Positions 32,737 through 41,645 are shown, counted from the first letter of the stretch. The stretch: DNA of 64,000 bases from Streptomyces sp. NBC_00569 (GCF_036345255.1 NZ_CP107783.1:8859001-8923000), one strand, 5' to 3'. Numbers and translations are program-made. The notes: generated by a model not told the origin, from the letters alone.

Positions 32737-33447
32737 TCAGTACAGGACCGCGCACCCTCGCGCCGTGAGTGTCTCGAGCAGCGCGGGCGGCGCGCTCAGG
32801 TCGTTCCATCTGAGGTCCAGCTTCTCCAGCGCGGGCAGCGAGGTGATCCAGCCGGGCAGCTCGCGCAGCCGGTTGGACCGCAGGTCGAGCCGGCGCAGCA
32901 GCGGGAGGCCGCGCAGGGGTCCGGGTACGTCGGTGAAGGCGTTCTCCCGCAGTTCGAGTTCCCGCAGCTCCCGCAGGTGCCGGACGGAATCGGGGAGGGC
33001 GGTGAGCCGGTTGCCGCGCAGCCACAGCTCGCGCAGCGCCCCCAGGGCGCCGATCGATTCGGGGAGCCGGGTGAGGGTGGCGTGCTGGGCGCGCAGCTCC
33101 ACGAGGCCCGTCATCGAGCCGATCGATTCGGGCAGACCGCCGAGCGGATTCTCGCCGACGTTCAGATAGGCCAGCCGCGAGAGCCTGCCGAGTGATTCTG
33201 GGAGCGCGGTGAGCTCGTTGTCGTGCAGGTAGAGGAATCGGGTCAGGCCCGTCAGGTCGCCGATCGTGTCCGGGACCGATGCGAGGCGGTTGTGCCCGAG
33301 ATCGAGGGTGTGCAGACGGGAAAGCGATCCGATGCGGTGGGGGATCCGGGTGAGCGCGTTGTCGGGCAGGAGGAGAACCTCGACGCGGGGGTGATCCCAC
33401 ACCTCGTCCGGCACGTCGCTCAGACCCGCCCGCCAGTACGAGAGCAT
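32737..33447 (-). CDS. leucine-rich repeat protein
   Basis: 236 residues, almost wholly LRR: about nine repeats of 23 residues of the form LxxLpxxIGxLxxLxxLxLxxNxL (for example LPESIGALGALRELWLRGN, LPDSVRHLRELRELELREN). No signal peptide or membrane segment, so a cytoplasmic binding protein with an unknown partner. GGGGAGG lies six bases before the ATG. It has no domain beyond the repeats, so a function cannot be inferred. Divergent from the CGNR gene, with 74 bases between the starts. Confidence 0.88.
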   Translation of the reverse strand: MLSYWRAGLSDVPDEVWDHPRVEVLLLPDNALTRIPHRIGSLSRLHTLDLGHNRLASVPDTIGDLTGLTRFLYLHDNELTALPESLGRLSRLAYLNVGENPLGGLPESIGSMTGLVELRAQHATLTRLPESIGALGALRELWLRGNRLTALPDSVRHLRELRELELRENAFTDVPGPLRGLPLLRRLDLRSNRLRELPGWITSLPALEKLDLRWNDLSAPPALLETLTARGCAVLY

Positions 33448-33508
33448 CGCCGGCCTCCCCTCGGAGATCTGGACCTCCGCCCACAGATCTAATGGATGCG
33501 CGGGACCT

Positions 33509-33514
33509 TATCAT
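33509..33514 (+). promoter_or_regulatory. -10 box for leaderless CGNR transcript
   Basis: TATCAT, seven bases before the ATG at 33522; transcription would start at the ATG. No ribosome site is present, which decides the start in favour of 33522 over the in-frame ATG at 33492. Confidence 0.5.
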
Positions 33515-33521
33515 TAGCCCC

Positions 33522-34151
33522 ATGCGCGACATCATCACAGGCCCACACGCCACACCGCTCGCCCTGGACCTCGCCCTCACCATCCGCCACGACGGACAGG
33601 GCGGCGTCGCCGACGACCTCGAACGGCCCGAAGCGCTGACGGCCTGGGTGCGGGAGCACGCCGAGGAGCTGCCGGACATCGCAGGGTTCGAAGCCGACGG
33701 GGCTGCGCTCGCCGAGGTGCGCGAGGTGCGGGCCGCCGTGCGAGCACTGCTCGCCCACGCCGTGCGCCCCGGAGAGCCGAGCCCGGCGGACGCCCAGCGG
33801 CTGCTCCCCGTGGGTGAGGCGGTACGGCGACTCAACACGGCGGCGGCGCTCGCCCCCACCGTCCCCGTCCTCACCTGGGACGACGGCGCCACCCCCCTCG
33901 TGCGCCTGGAGGCACGCGCCCCGGCGCCCGCTTCCGACCTGCTCACCGCGGCCCTGGCCCGCGCCGCGGTCGGCTTCCTCGCGAGCGACGACCGTGAGCG
34001 GCTGCGCGCCTGCCACGCCCCGCGTTGTGTGCGCTACTTCCTCAAGGACCATCCCCGTCAGGAGTGGTGCAAGCCGTCCTGCGGCAACCGTGCCCGGGTC
34101 GCCCGGCATCACGAGCGGCACCGCGCCGAGGCCGTACGGGAGTCAACTTGA
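33522..34151 (+). CDS. CGNR zinc-finger (ABATE domain) putative transcription regulator
   Basis: 209 residues. The N-terminal ABATE domain (residues about 5-140, opening with ALDLALTIRHDGQGG) probably senses a ligand; the C-terminal CGNR zinc finger has Cys in CHAPRCVRYF and WCKPSCGNRARVARHHERH, the defining CxxxCGNR-RxxRH pattern. Such proteins are presumed DNA-binding regulators. The stop codon TGA (34149-34151) coincides with the right end of the second TnpB element, so the last residues (REST) may be altered by the insertion, although the zinc finger is complete. Confidence 0.85.
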   Translation: MRDIITGPHATPLALDLALTIRHDGQGGVADDLERPEALTAWVREHAEELPDIAGFEADGAALAEVREVRAAVRALLAHAVRPGEPSPADAQRLLPVGEAVRRLNTAAALAPTVPVLTWDDGATPLVRLEARAPAPASDLLTAALARAAVGFLASDDRERLRACHAPRCVRYFLKDHPRQEWCKPSCGNRARVARHHERHRAEAVREST

Positions 34152-34171
34152 CCCGTCGCTAGAGCGACGGG
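34152..34171 (-). repeat. right-end hairpin of the second TnpB element
   Basis: CCCGTCGCT-AG-AGCGACGGG, a perfect 9-bp stem that includes the tnpB stop codon (TAG, 34159-34161). In IS200/IS605 elements subterminal hairpins of this type are recognised by TnpA and form the 3' part of the omegaRNA. Confidence 0.75.
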
Positions 34172-35397
34172 CTTGCAGAGCGGGCGCCAGTGGCTGTGGT
34201 GCTGTGCTTGCGTCTGGTCTCACGCCCGGATTCCGGGGGTGGGTCTGGGACGGTTGACTGCGCCCCGCGTCGCCACAACTGTTCCGCGCGATGGCGGATG
34301 TTGCGGGAGCCGTTGCGGTCCGCGTGATCAACGAATCCGCAGGACCGGCACGCGAACCAGGCCTGGGAGACCCGGTTCGCTCTGTCTGTGTGGCCGCATT
34401 CGGCGCAGGTGCGGGAGGTGTACGCCGGATCGACATACACCACCGGCACCCCCGCTCTGCGGGCCTTGTACGCGATGAACTGCCCGAGCTGAGCGAAGCT
34501 CCAGCTGGAGTGGGTGGCCCGTTGGGGCTTGCGAAGCCGTACCCGTTCGCGGATGCCCGTCAGATCCTCGAGGGCGCTTCCGCGGCCGGTGCGTTCTGCC
34601 TCGGCCACCACATGTTTCGCGATCTTATGGTTGATGTCCTTGGCCCGCCGCGCCTCCTTGCGCCGGCGCTTCTTCAGTCGGCGCTTGGCGGACGGGGTGT
34701 TCTTGCGCTGCAGCTTGGTCTGCAACGTGCGCTCGCGCAGCCGCGCTCGGTTCAGTCCGCGTTCGGCCATGATCTCGCCGTCCGAGGTGGTGGCGATGTT
34801 CACAATGCCGAGATCGGTGCCGAGGAAGCCGTCCGGGTCGGTGTTTGGTTCCGTCTCGGGGATCTCACAGGTGGCGTTCAAGAACCACATGCCGTCCCGA
34901 TACAGCAGGTCGGACTCGCCCTTGCGGTACAGGGCCAGGCGCGCGAGCTGTTCGGGGGAGGCGGTGAAGGCTACCCCCTTGATCCGGCCGGACAGTGTCC
35001 AGATGGAGACGGTGCGGTCTGGGATGCGTCAGGACAGCATCCGGTCGCCATAGGGCTGGGCGCCCTCTGGCCGGAAGGCGACGGGGTTCCCGGTGGCCCG
35101 CCGGCAGCGCTTGGACCACGGCTTGCCCAGGTTCCCGGCCCGCGCGTCCGCCGCCAGTGCGGTGTATGCGTCGCACGTCTTCTTGATCATGTGCTGAGCG
35201 GCTTGCGCGCCGAGTCCCCACCGCTGCTTGATCTCGTTGTAGGTGTGCCGGCGCAGGGCGAAGTTCCGCTTCACGTCCTTGGCGAAGGCAACCCCGGACA
35301 CCCAGGTAGCGGCCTCGTTGCAGGCGTGCAGGGTCGCCTCAAGTGCCGCCGCCTGCACAGGCGTCGGCAGCAGTTTGACCTGCACCACCAGCTTCAT
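34159..35397 (-). pseudogene. tnpB: tnpB inactivated by a single in-frame TGA
   Basis: From the ATG at 35397 (MKLVVQVKLLPTPVQ) to the TAG at 34159 one frame of 412 codons holds a whole TnpB, interrupted only by TGA at 35029-35031 between GDRMLS and RIPDRTVSIW. Trp (TGG) is the likely ancestral codon, a one-base change. Everything else is present: RuvC Asp in GTDLGIVNIAT, Glu in ALEDLTGIRER, Asp in FVDHADRNGSRN, zinc ribbon CAECG...CRSCG. So inactivation is recent, or the stop is read through. The N-terminal fragment (123 codons) cannot cut DNA; a start inside the second part (MWFLNATCE at 34890) would keep the nuclease but lose the RNA-binding half. The omegaRNA region remains intact. Confidence 0.88.
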
Positions 35398-35832
35398 GGC
35401 ACGCGACCCTACGCGCGCAACCATACAAACAGACGACTTTCGTACACCTGCGCCACCATCCAGCGACACATCGACCGCGCGTTCGGTTTCCTCTCGGCTC
35501 CGCCGGGCGAGCCCCACGGGCGCTCCGCGCCCGAACCCCCAGACGCTGCGACGCTCCGCGTCGCCAATACCAGACGCGATTCCTCCCGGGGTTGAAGCCC
35601 CGGGGTTCCTCACGAGACCACGCTGAACTCGCGACGGGGGAGAGGACGATGAACATCATCACCGGCGTGCGCCCGGACCGTGGCCCCGGCCGGTTGCACA
35701 CCCCTGAGCAGAGCGGACCGTGCGGGCGGGAACCCCGATGCCCCGGGAAACGCCCGCGCCGGTCCGCCGGGGACCCCGTCGGGGCCGCGGCCCCCGGGCC
35801 GCGGAGCCGCCCGGTGCACGTACCATTGCGGC
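35398..35832. other. intergenic: left part of TnpB element and promoter of the next gene
   Basis: 435 bases. 35398-35610 is the element's left region, with CCCGGGG-TTGAAG-CCCCGGG (35585-35604) and small GC palindromes near 35550. 35611-35832 is upstream of the gene at 35833: TACCAT (35821-35826) lies six bases before its ATG, a leaderless -10 arrangement. I see no further gene. Confidence 0.5.
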
Positions 35833-36333
35833 ATGTCCTTCCTCCGCCGACGCAGCTCCGCCACACCCGCGGGTCCTGACTTCGATGTCCTCGCCATGGA
35901 CCCGGGCGACTGGCCGGGCAATCTCGGCGCGGGCCTGCTGCCCGCCCCCGACGGCAGCTGCCAGGGCGTCTTCCTGCGCTACGACCTGTTCGGCGGCCGC
36001 GGCCCCGCGATGATCATCGGGAACCTGCCCGAGGGCTCCTCGGCCCGCGAGACCGCCGAGGGCGAGATCCCCTTCGAGGTCGCCCAGCTCCTCCTCGCGC
36101 TGGAGAACGACGAGGAGGTCACGGTCGTCGGCACCGAGGACGTCCCGGTGATGCAGGGCGACAACCTCCTCATCGTGCGCCGCCTCAAGCTCTCCGAGAG
36201 CCGTATCTCCTGCGTGCAGTTCGACCGCAGCGACAACGTCCTCGTGACCATCGCGGCCTGGGACCGCCCCATCACGGACGACCTCTACGCGCTCCTGAAG
36301 CCGCTGCCCCCGGAGCTGTTCCAGCAGGGCTGA
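35833..36333 (+). CDS. conserved hypothetical protein, function unknown
   Basis: 166 residues from the ATG at 35833, chosen because a -10 box (TACCAT) sits six bases upstream and no ribosome site is present. Soluble and acidic, no signal peptide; a short basic head (SFLRRRSS) then mixed alpha/beta sequence with GNLGAGLLPAPDGSCQGVFLRYD, LLALENDEEVTVVG and NLLIVRRLKLSES. Codon use is typical, so it is a real gene, but I recognise no family. Standing alone between a transposon and an amidase gene, context gives no hint. Confidence 0.7.
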   Translation: MSFLRRRSSATPAGPDFDVLAMDPGDWPGNLGAGLLPAPDGSCQGVFLRYDLFGGRGPAMIIGNLPEGSSARETAEGEIPFEVAQLLLALENDEEVTVVGTEDVPVMQGDNLLIVRRLKLSESRISCVQFDRSDNVLVTIAAWDRPITDDLYALLKPLPPELFQQG

Positions 36334-36344
36334 GCCATGAGAAC

Positions 36345-36389
36345 CGGCCGGGCCCGGACCTGCCCCCACGGCAGTTCCGGGCCCGGCCG
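36345..36389. terminator. bidirectional terminator between 35833 gene and amidase
   Basis: CGGCCGGGCCCGGA pairs with TCCGGGCCCGGCCG (14-bp stem); the 17-base loop contains a further TGCC/GGCA stem. It lies between convergent genes. Confidence 0.8.
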
Positions 36390-36401
36390 AGTCATGTGCC
36401 C

Positions 36402-38417
36402 TCAGGCGCCCGACTGCAGCAGCTGCACGTCGGCGGCGCGCACGTACGCCACCCGGTGACCGAACTGGATCTCGTAGTAGACGTCCTTGCCGCGCACCAC
36501 CCGGTGCGACGTCGTGTCGAACGTCGGCGAGAAGAAGTACTCGGCGGTCGTCCTGCTGCCGGCGACGTACCGCTGCCCGGCGAGCAGCTTGTACGGCAGC
36601 GGCGAGACCGCCTGCGGGGTGATGTCCGCCGGGTACGCCTCCTTCTCGGGGTAGGCGCGCCCGTACACCGGGACGTCGGTGCGGCCGGCCTTCGGGGTGA
36701 CGACCAGGCCCGCCGCGTCCACGGCCGTGGGCTGCTTCTTCGGGTTCTTGAACCAGGCCTTCTGGCCGAGGTACCAGACCGCCGTCCAGTCGCCCTTGCG
36801 CTCCGCGACCGCGTACTGCTGGCCGGTCGACAGGCGTGCGCCCATGTCGTTCACGTCGGTCGTGGAGTCCTCGCCGCCGGGCCGCAGTCCGATGTCCTTG
36901 ATCAGCGGCGCGTCGTCGCTGGGCGCGGTGTGCACCCGCACGGCGCCGGAGCCGTGCGGGGCGCAGGTCTCACCCGCCTTGACGCAGCCCGTGTATACGG
37001 GCTTGTTCCTGGCGAAGTCGGGGGCCACGGTCACGAGGCCGCCCTTCGGGCCCGCGGTCGCCTTGAAGGGCTTGCCCATCAGCGCGAAGTAGTGCGCCCA
37101 GTCCCAGTACGGACCCGGGTCCGTGTGCATGCTCTTGATCCCGGCCGTCGTCGTCCCCGGCACGTTGTCATGGCCGAGGATGTGCTGCCGGTCCAGCGGG
37201 ATGTCGTACTTCTTCGCCAGGTACTTCACCAGGCGCGACGACGCCCGGTACATCTCCTCCGTGTACCAGGAGTCCGGCTCGGCGAGGAATCCCTCGTGCT
37301 CAAGGCCCAGGGACTTGGCGTTGACGTACCAGTTGCCCGCGTGCCAGCCGACGTCCTTGGCCTTCACGTGCTGGGCGATGTGCCCGTCCGTGGAGCGCAG
37401 CGAGTAGTGCCAGGCCAGATACGTCTTGTCCTGCACCAGCTGAAGCGTCGTGTCCCACGTCGCCTCGGTGTCGTGGATGACGATGTAGTCGATGCTCTGG
37501 TCGTTCGGCCGGTCGGCGAGGTCGTGGTTGCCGTAGTCGCCGTCCCCGAACTCCTCGTACGGCGCCGGGATCCACTCGCACGACACGGTCGGCGGGCACT
37601 CGGTGCCGCTCTCGTCGGACTTCCGCAGGCCCATGCTCCGCACCTGCGCCGCGTCGGGCTTGAGACTGCGGTCGGCCGCGAGCTCCACGCGCTGTCCGGC
37701 GTCCGTGGTGCGTCGCTCGCCGTCGTGGATCACGGCGAACACGTCGTTCGCGTACGTCGCGGCCGTGGCGGTGTCGTCGGCGCCGGAGAACTTCGCGATC
37801 GCTCCGTACCAGTCGGCCGGGTCGGAGCTGAGGGGCTTGCCGAGGGCCTTCTGTGCCGCGGCGAGCAGGGCGGCGCCGCCGCGCACATTGGCCGCGGGGT
37901 CGGAGCGCAGCTGTTCGGCGGGAATGCCACTGAGCTCGGCGGCGCGCGTCAACGACTTGAGGCGGGCCGGGAGTTGGGAGTTCCGCGGCACCTTCGTCTT
38001 CGGGGTGAGCGCCGGACGTGACGTGTCACCGCGCGGATCGCCCCCGGCCTCGCTGTGCGCGGCGGCGCCGGCGAGTGCGGCGCGGGCGTCCGTGAGGTGC
38101 ATGGGGCCGTAGCCGCCGGTGACGCTGGGCGCACCGCCGTGCGCGTCCCACCGGGACTGGAGGTAGGAGACGCCGAGCAGGACGCTCTGGGGCACCCGGT
38201 ACTCGGCCGCCGCGGTCGCGAACGCGTGCTGGAGCCCCGCGCCCGACGCCTCCCGGGCCTCGCTCGGAGGTGCGGCGCCGAGGAGGGGGAGCAGAAGGGC
38301 CGCCGTCGCGAGCGTCCCCGCCGCCCGGGCCGCCTGGTTCGTGCGTCTGCGGGCGGCCGGCGAGCGGTCGCTGGTGGTCGAGGGCAAAGCGGCCTCCTGG
38401 GAACGGTCCTGGGACAT
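36402..38417 (-). CDS. secreted N-acetylmuramoyl-L-alanine amidase (Amidase_2/PGRP type)
   Basis: 671 residues from the ATG at 38417. N-terminal export signal (about residues 20-55, ARAAGTLATAALLLPLLGAAPPSEA). Residues about 60-270 look like a lysozyme-like/repeat region seen in Streptomyces amidases. The catalytic Amidase_2 domain (about 300-440) has YIVIHDTEATW (zinc His), HILGHDNVPG and SMHTDPGPYWDW (second His and Asp). The rest (440-671) resembles SH3-like wall-binding modules (GLVVTPKAGRTDVPVYGRAYPE). It cleaves the MurNAc-L-Ala bond of peptidoglycan. A promoter and a DasR-like site lie upstream. Confidence 0.87.
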   Translation of the reverse strand: MSQDRSQEAALPSTTSDRSPAARRRTNQAARAAGTLATAALLLPLLGAAPPSEAREASGAGLQHAFATAAAEYRVPQSVLLGVSYLQSRWDAHGGAPSVTGGYGPMHLTDARAALAGAAAHSEAGGDPRGDTSRPALTPKTKVPRNSQLPARLKSLTRAAELSGIPAEQLRSDPAANVRGGAALLAAAQKALGKPLSSDPADWYGAIAKFSGADDTATAATYANDVFAVIHDGERRTTDAGQRVELAADRSLKPDAAQVRSMGLRKSDESGTECPPTVSCEWIPAPYEEFGDGDYGNHDLADRPNDQSIDYIVIHDTEATWDTTLQLVQDKTYLAWHYSLRSTDGHIAQHVKAKDVGWHAGNWYVNAKSLGLEHEGFLAEPDSWYTEEMYRASSRLVKYLAKKYDIPLDRQHILGHDNVPGTTTAGIKSMHTDPGPYWDWAHYFALMGKPFKATAGPKGGLVTVAPDFARNKPVYTGCVKAGETCAPHGSGAVRVHTAPSDDAPLIKDIGLRPGGEDSTTDVNDMGARLSTGQQYAVAERKGDWTAVWYLGQKAWFKNPKKQPTAVDAAGLVVTPKAGRTDVPVYGRAYPEKEAYPADITPQAVSPLPYKLLAGQRYVAGSRTTAEYFFSPTFDTTSHRVVRGKDVYYEIQFGHRVAYVRAADVQLLQSGA

Positions 38418-38454
38418 GTGGGCTCGACGGGTGTGCGGGGGCGATCGTGGGTCA

Positions 38455-38483
38455 GTGGTATCGGCTTGCCGACGATCCGTCAA
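38455..38483 (-). promoter_or_regulatory. promoter of the amidase gene
   Basis: TTGACG (38483-38478) and TACCAC (38460-38455) with 17-base spacing; predicted 5' leader about 30 bases. Confidence 0.55.
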
Positions 38484-38566
38484 TCATGCTCAGGGCAAGG
38501 GATTTCCCATGTCAGCGCCCGTTCGGCGGGCTTTCTCCGGGGAGGCCTCACCGCCTGCGGCGCGTC

Positions 38567-38582
38567 AGTGGAATGGACCAAT
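38567..38582. promoter_or_regulatory. DasR-like (dre) site upstream of the amidase promoter
   Basis: On the minus strand ATTGGTCCATTCCACT matches the dre consensus ACTGGTCTAGACCACT at 12 of 16 positions, and it sits in a wider inverted repeat GTCA-n-TGG...CCA-n-TGAC. DasR links GlcNAc supply to wall-related genes. Confidence 0.35.
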
Positions 38583-38707
38583 GACTGTTCGCAAAGAGTG
38601 GGGCCGCCGTCTCGGCATGCGGGAGGGCGCCGCGAACTCGACCGTGTACTCCACCTGATCGGGGGATCGACCGCGCGGATGTTCCCCGGCGGCCCGGCCC
38701 GGCCCGG

Positions 38708-39922
38708 TCAGCGCGGCGACGCGCCCGCGAGGACCCGGTCCACCTGCTCCGGCGAGAGGGCGTGCTCGATCGCCAGGATGGCCGCGCCGACCACGGCCGC
38801 GTCGGCTCCGGTACGGCTCGGCTCGATGCGCAGGACATGGGTGGCCAGCGGGTGGGAGCGGCGGTACACCGCCTCCCGCACGCCCGCGAGGAGCTGGTCG
38901 TGGACGACCGCCAGCGCACCGCCGACCACCACCGTGTCCGGGTTGAAGAAGTTCACCAGGCCCGCGAGGACCTCGCCGACCGCACGCCCCGCCTCACGCA
39001 CCATCCGTACGGCGTCACGGTTGCCGGACTTCACCAGGCGCACGACGTCGCGGCTCGACGCGGCGTCCAGACCCAGGCCCGACAGCTCGCGGGCCAGTGC
39101 CGCGCCGCCCGCGACCGCCTCCAGGCAGCCCGAGTTCCCGCACCGGCACGGCGCCGCCTCCTGCCGGCTGTCGCCGACGCGGATGTGCCCGATGTCGCCC
39201 GCGCTGCCCTGCGCGCCTCGGTGCAGCCGGCCGTCCGCGACGATGCCGCAGCCGATGCCCGTACCGACCTTGATGTAGAGGAGATAGCGGGTGTCCGGAA
39301 ACGCGCGGCGCTGCTCGGCCAGCGCCATCACGTTCACGTCGTTGTCGACGAGGGCCCGCACACCGAACCGGTCGGCGAAGAACTCGGGGATCGGATACTG
39401 GTGCCAGCCGGGCATGATGGGCGGATCCACGGGCCGGCCGGTGGTGAACTCGACGGGGCCCGGCACGCCCACACCGATCGACTGGAGCGAGGCCGGGTCG
39501 AGGCCCGCCTCGTCCAGGAGCGCGTGGAGCGTCCGCTCGACGTGGCCGAGAATCGACGAAGGACCGTCGGCGATCGACAACTGGTCCTCGCGCAGCGCGA
39601 GTTGATCCCCTCCGATGTCGAGGAGCGCGACCCGGCAGTGCGAGGCGCCCAGGTCGACGCCCGCCACCACGTGCTCGCGGGTGCGCAGATGGAGGCGGCG
39701 CGGGGGCCTGCCGCCCGTCGAGTCCCCGGCCTCCGCCCCGGCCTCGATGAGGAAGCCGTGCGCGATGAGCGCGTCGACGCGCTGAGACACGGTCGACCGC
39801 GCGAGCCCGGTGATCCGCGCGATGTCCGCGCGGGTCGCGGCGGCCCCTGTGCGCAGCAGGGCGAGGACGTCACCGGGCGACGACGGCGGCGCGGAACTGA
39901 GGTGATCCGGCGCTCCAGACAT
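38708..39922 (-). CDS. ROK-family transcriptional regulator
   Basis: 404 residues from the ATG at 39922 (no ribosome site; TATCGT seven bases upstream suggests a leaderless mRNA). A winged helix at about 15-65 (TRADIARITGLARSTVSQRVDAL) is followed by a ROK sugar-kinase-like domain: [39 protein letters not shown] and the zinc motif GHIRVGD...CRCGNSGCLEAVAGG. Both zinc-binding and sugar-binding residues are present, so a sugar is probably the effector. Divergent from the ABC importer at 40107; a 9-bp inverted repeat between the genes is the likely operator. Confidence 0.88.
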   Translation of the reverse strand: MSGAPDHLSSAPPSSPGDVLALLRTGAAATRADIARITGLARSTVSQRVDALIAHGFLIEAGAEAGDSTGGRPPRRLHLRTREHVVAGVDLGASHCRVALLDIGGDQLALREDQLSIADGPSSILGHVERTLHALLDEAGLDPASLQSIGVGVPGPVEFTTGRPVDPPIMPGWHQYPIPEFFADRFGVRALVDNDVNVMALAEQRRAFPDTRYLLYIKVGTGIGCGIVADGRLHRGAQGSAGDIGHIRVGDSRQEAAPCRCGNSGCLEAVAGGAALARELSGLGLDAASSRDVVRLVKSGNRDAVRMVREAGRAVGEVLAGLVNFFNPDTVVVGGALAVVHDQLLAGVREAVYRRSHPLATHVLRIEPSRTGADAAVVGAAILAIEHALSPEQVDRVLAGASPR

Positions 39923-39988
39923 GGCAGTCACGATAGGGACGAGTTCCGCTGCTCACAAGCCCGATGCTGTTCGCTCATCGACTTAAGT

Positions 39989-40038
39989 ACCTGTCAATTT
40001 CCTTTGTACGGACCAGGGTTGGACTCTTGACAGGTCAA
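39989..40038. promoter_or_regulatory. operator/promoter region of the ROK-controlled sugar importer
   Basis: ACCTGTCAA (39989-39997) and TTGACAGGT (40027-40035) are a perfect 9-bp inverted repeat 29 bases apart; the second overlaps TTGAC-AG-GTCAA (40027-40038). Each arm carries a TTGACA that can serve as -35 for one of the two divergent directions, so binding would block both. Confidence 0.55.
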
Positions 40039-40106
40039 AGAAGGGTCATCACATTGCAATGCAGACCGCTGCGGAAGACTGCCGAAGAGGCCGGAGAGGC
40101 TGAACG

Positions 40107-41645
40107 ATGCAGGCGACACAGACGATGTTGGCGATGCACGGCGTGTCCAAGAGCTTTCTCGGTGTACGGGTGCTGCACGGGGTCTCCCTCGACCTCGCCC
40201 CGGGCGAGGTGCACGCGCTCGTCGGGGAGAACGGCGCGGGAAAGTCCACCCTGATGAAGGTCCTCGCGGGCGAGCACGTTCCCGACGAGGGCACCATCAC
40301 TCTGGACGGCGCCGAGCAGTCCTTCACCCATCCCGCGCAGGCCCAGGCCGCCGGAATCGGCATCATCCACCAGGAGTTCGCGCTCCTGCCCCACCGCACC
40401 GTCGCCGAGAACGTGTTCCTCGGCCGCGAACCGACCCGGCGCGGACTCGTCGACCGCCGGGCCATGGAGGCGCGCACCGCCGAACTCCTCACCGAACTCG
40501 GCGAGTCGGGCATCACCCCGCGCACCTATGTCCGTGATCTGCCGGTCGCACGCCAGCAGACCGTCGAGATTGTCAAGGCGCTCGCCTCCGACAACGTGCC
40601 GGCCCGCGTCCTCGTCATGGACGAGCCGACCGCGCCGCTCGCCGATCACGAGGCAGCCCAACTTCATGCGCTCGTACGCCGGTTGGCGGGGCGCGGCCTC
40701 GGCGTTCTCTACATCTCACACCGCCTCCGCGAGGTGTTCGACCTCTCGCAGCGCATCACCGTCCTCAAGGACGGCCGGCACGTCACGACCGTACGCACCG
40801 AGGACACCGACACCGACCAGGTCGTCCGCGCCATGGTCGGCAGGGAGCTCAGCGCCTACTACCCGCCGCGCGCACGCCCCGGCGAGGCCGGCGACGTCCG
40901 GCTGACCGTGCGCGGCGGAGGCAACGCACGCCTGCGCGACATCGACCTGACGCTGCGCTCGGGCGAGGTCACCGGCATAGCGGGCCTCCAGGGATCAGGA
41001 CGCACATCACTGGCCCGCGCCCTGTTCGGCGCCGCACCCTTCACCACGGGTGCCATGACCGTGGACGGCCGCGACCTGCGCCCCACGAGCCCGCGCCGGG
41101 CCATCCGCGCGGGGATCGCCCTGGTCACCGAGGACCGCAAGACCGAAGGGCTCGCCCTGCGTCAGTCCGTGCGCGACAACGCGCTCCTCGTCACCCGGGC
41201 CGTGCCCGCGCGAGGCCGCCCGCCCGCGGCCCGCGACCTCACCGCCCTTCTGGAGCGGGTCCGGCTGCATGCGCGCGGCGAGGACCAGCAGGCCCAGTTC
41301 CTCTCCGGCGGCAACCAGCAGAAGGTCGTCATCGCCAAATGGCTCGCCGCCCGCCCGCGGATCCTGCTCTTCGACGAGCCGACCCGGGGCGTCGACGTTG
41401 GCGCCAAGGCCGCCATCCACACCCTCGTCCGCGACCTCGCCCACGAGGGGCTCGCCGTCCTGATCGTCTCCTCCGAACTCCCCGAACTCATCGGCATGAG
41501 CGACCGCATCCTCGTCATGGCGGAGGGCCGCCTCGCCGGCGAACTCCCCGCCGGCGCGAGCGAGGAGGACATCATGCGCCTGGCCACACGCGGCGGCCCG
41601 GCAGCTCACCCGCCCGTCCCCGCCTCTCCGGAGGGAAGCTCATGA
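40107..41645 (+). CDS. sugar ABC transporter ATPase, RbsA-like (two ABC domains)
   Basis: 512 residues with two ATPase modules: first Walker A GENGAGKST near residue 43, signature region VARQQTVEI (weak), Walker B VLVMDEPTA; second module from about 255 with degenerate P-loop GLQGSGRTS, good signature LSGGNQQKV and Walker B ILLFDEPTRGVDVG. This pairing is typical of CUT2 importers for ribose, xylose, galactose and similar monosaccharides. First gene of an operon whose next start overlaps its stop in ATGA (41642-41645). Confidence 0.92.
   Translation: MQATQTMLAMHGVSKSFLGVRVLHGVSLDLAPGEVHALVGENGAGKSTLMKVLAGEHVPDEGTITLDGAEQSFTHPAQAQAAGIGIIHQEFALLPHRTVAENVFLGREPTRRGLVDRRAMEARTAELLTELGESGITPRTYVRDLPVARQQTVEIVKALASDNVPARVLVMDEPTAPLADHEAAQLHALVRRLAGRGLGVLYISHRLREVFDLSQRITVLKDGRHVTTVRTEDTDTDQVVRAMVGRELSAYYPPRARPGEAGDVRLTVRGGGNARLRDIDLTLRSGEVTGIAGLQGSGRTSLARALFGAAPFTTGAMTVDGRDLRPTSPRRAIRAGIALVTEDRKTEGLALRQSVRDNALLVTRAVPARGRPPAARDLTALLERVRLHARGEDQQAQFLSGGNQQKVVIAKWLAARPRILLFDEPTRGVDVGAKAAIHTLVRDLAHEGLAVLIVSSELPELIGMSDRILVMAEGRLAGELPAGASEEDIMRLATRGGPAAHPPVPASPEGSS

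Larger units (their letters stand above)
34148..35610 (-). mobile_element. second IS200/IS605-type (IS1341-like) TnpB-only element; left end approximate
   Basis: On the minus strand the element ends with a 9-bp hairpin followed by TCAA (complement of 34148-34151), the kind of right-end tetranucleotide used by IS200/IS605 transposases. The left end is placed just beyond a GC hairpin (35585-35604) about 200 bases before tnpB. No tnpA. The right end abuts the stop codon of the CGNR gene exactly. Confidence 0.65.

Noticed and set aside
35649..35879. Short frame with a good GGGAGAGG ribosome site after the second TnpB element
   Set aside because: Pro/Arg/Gly-rich, no domain, and it runs out of frame into the better supported gene at 35833.
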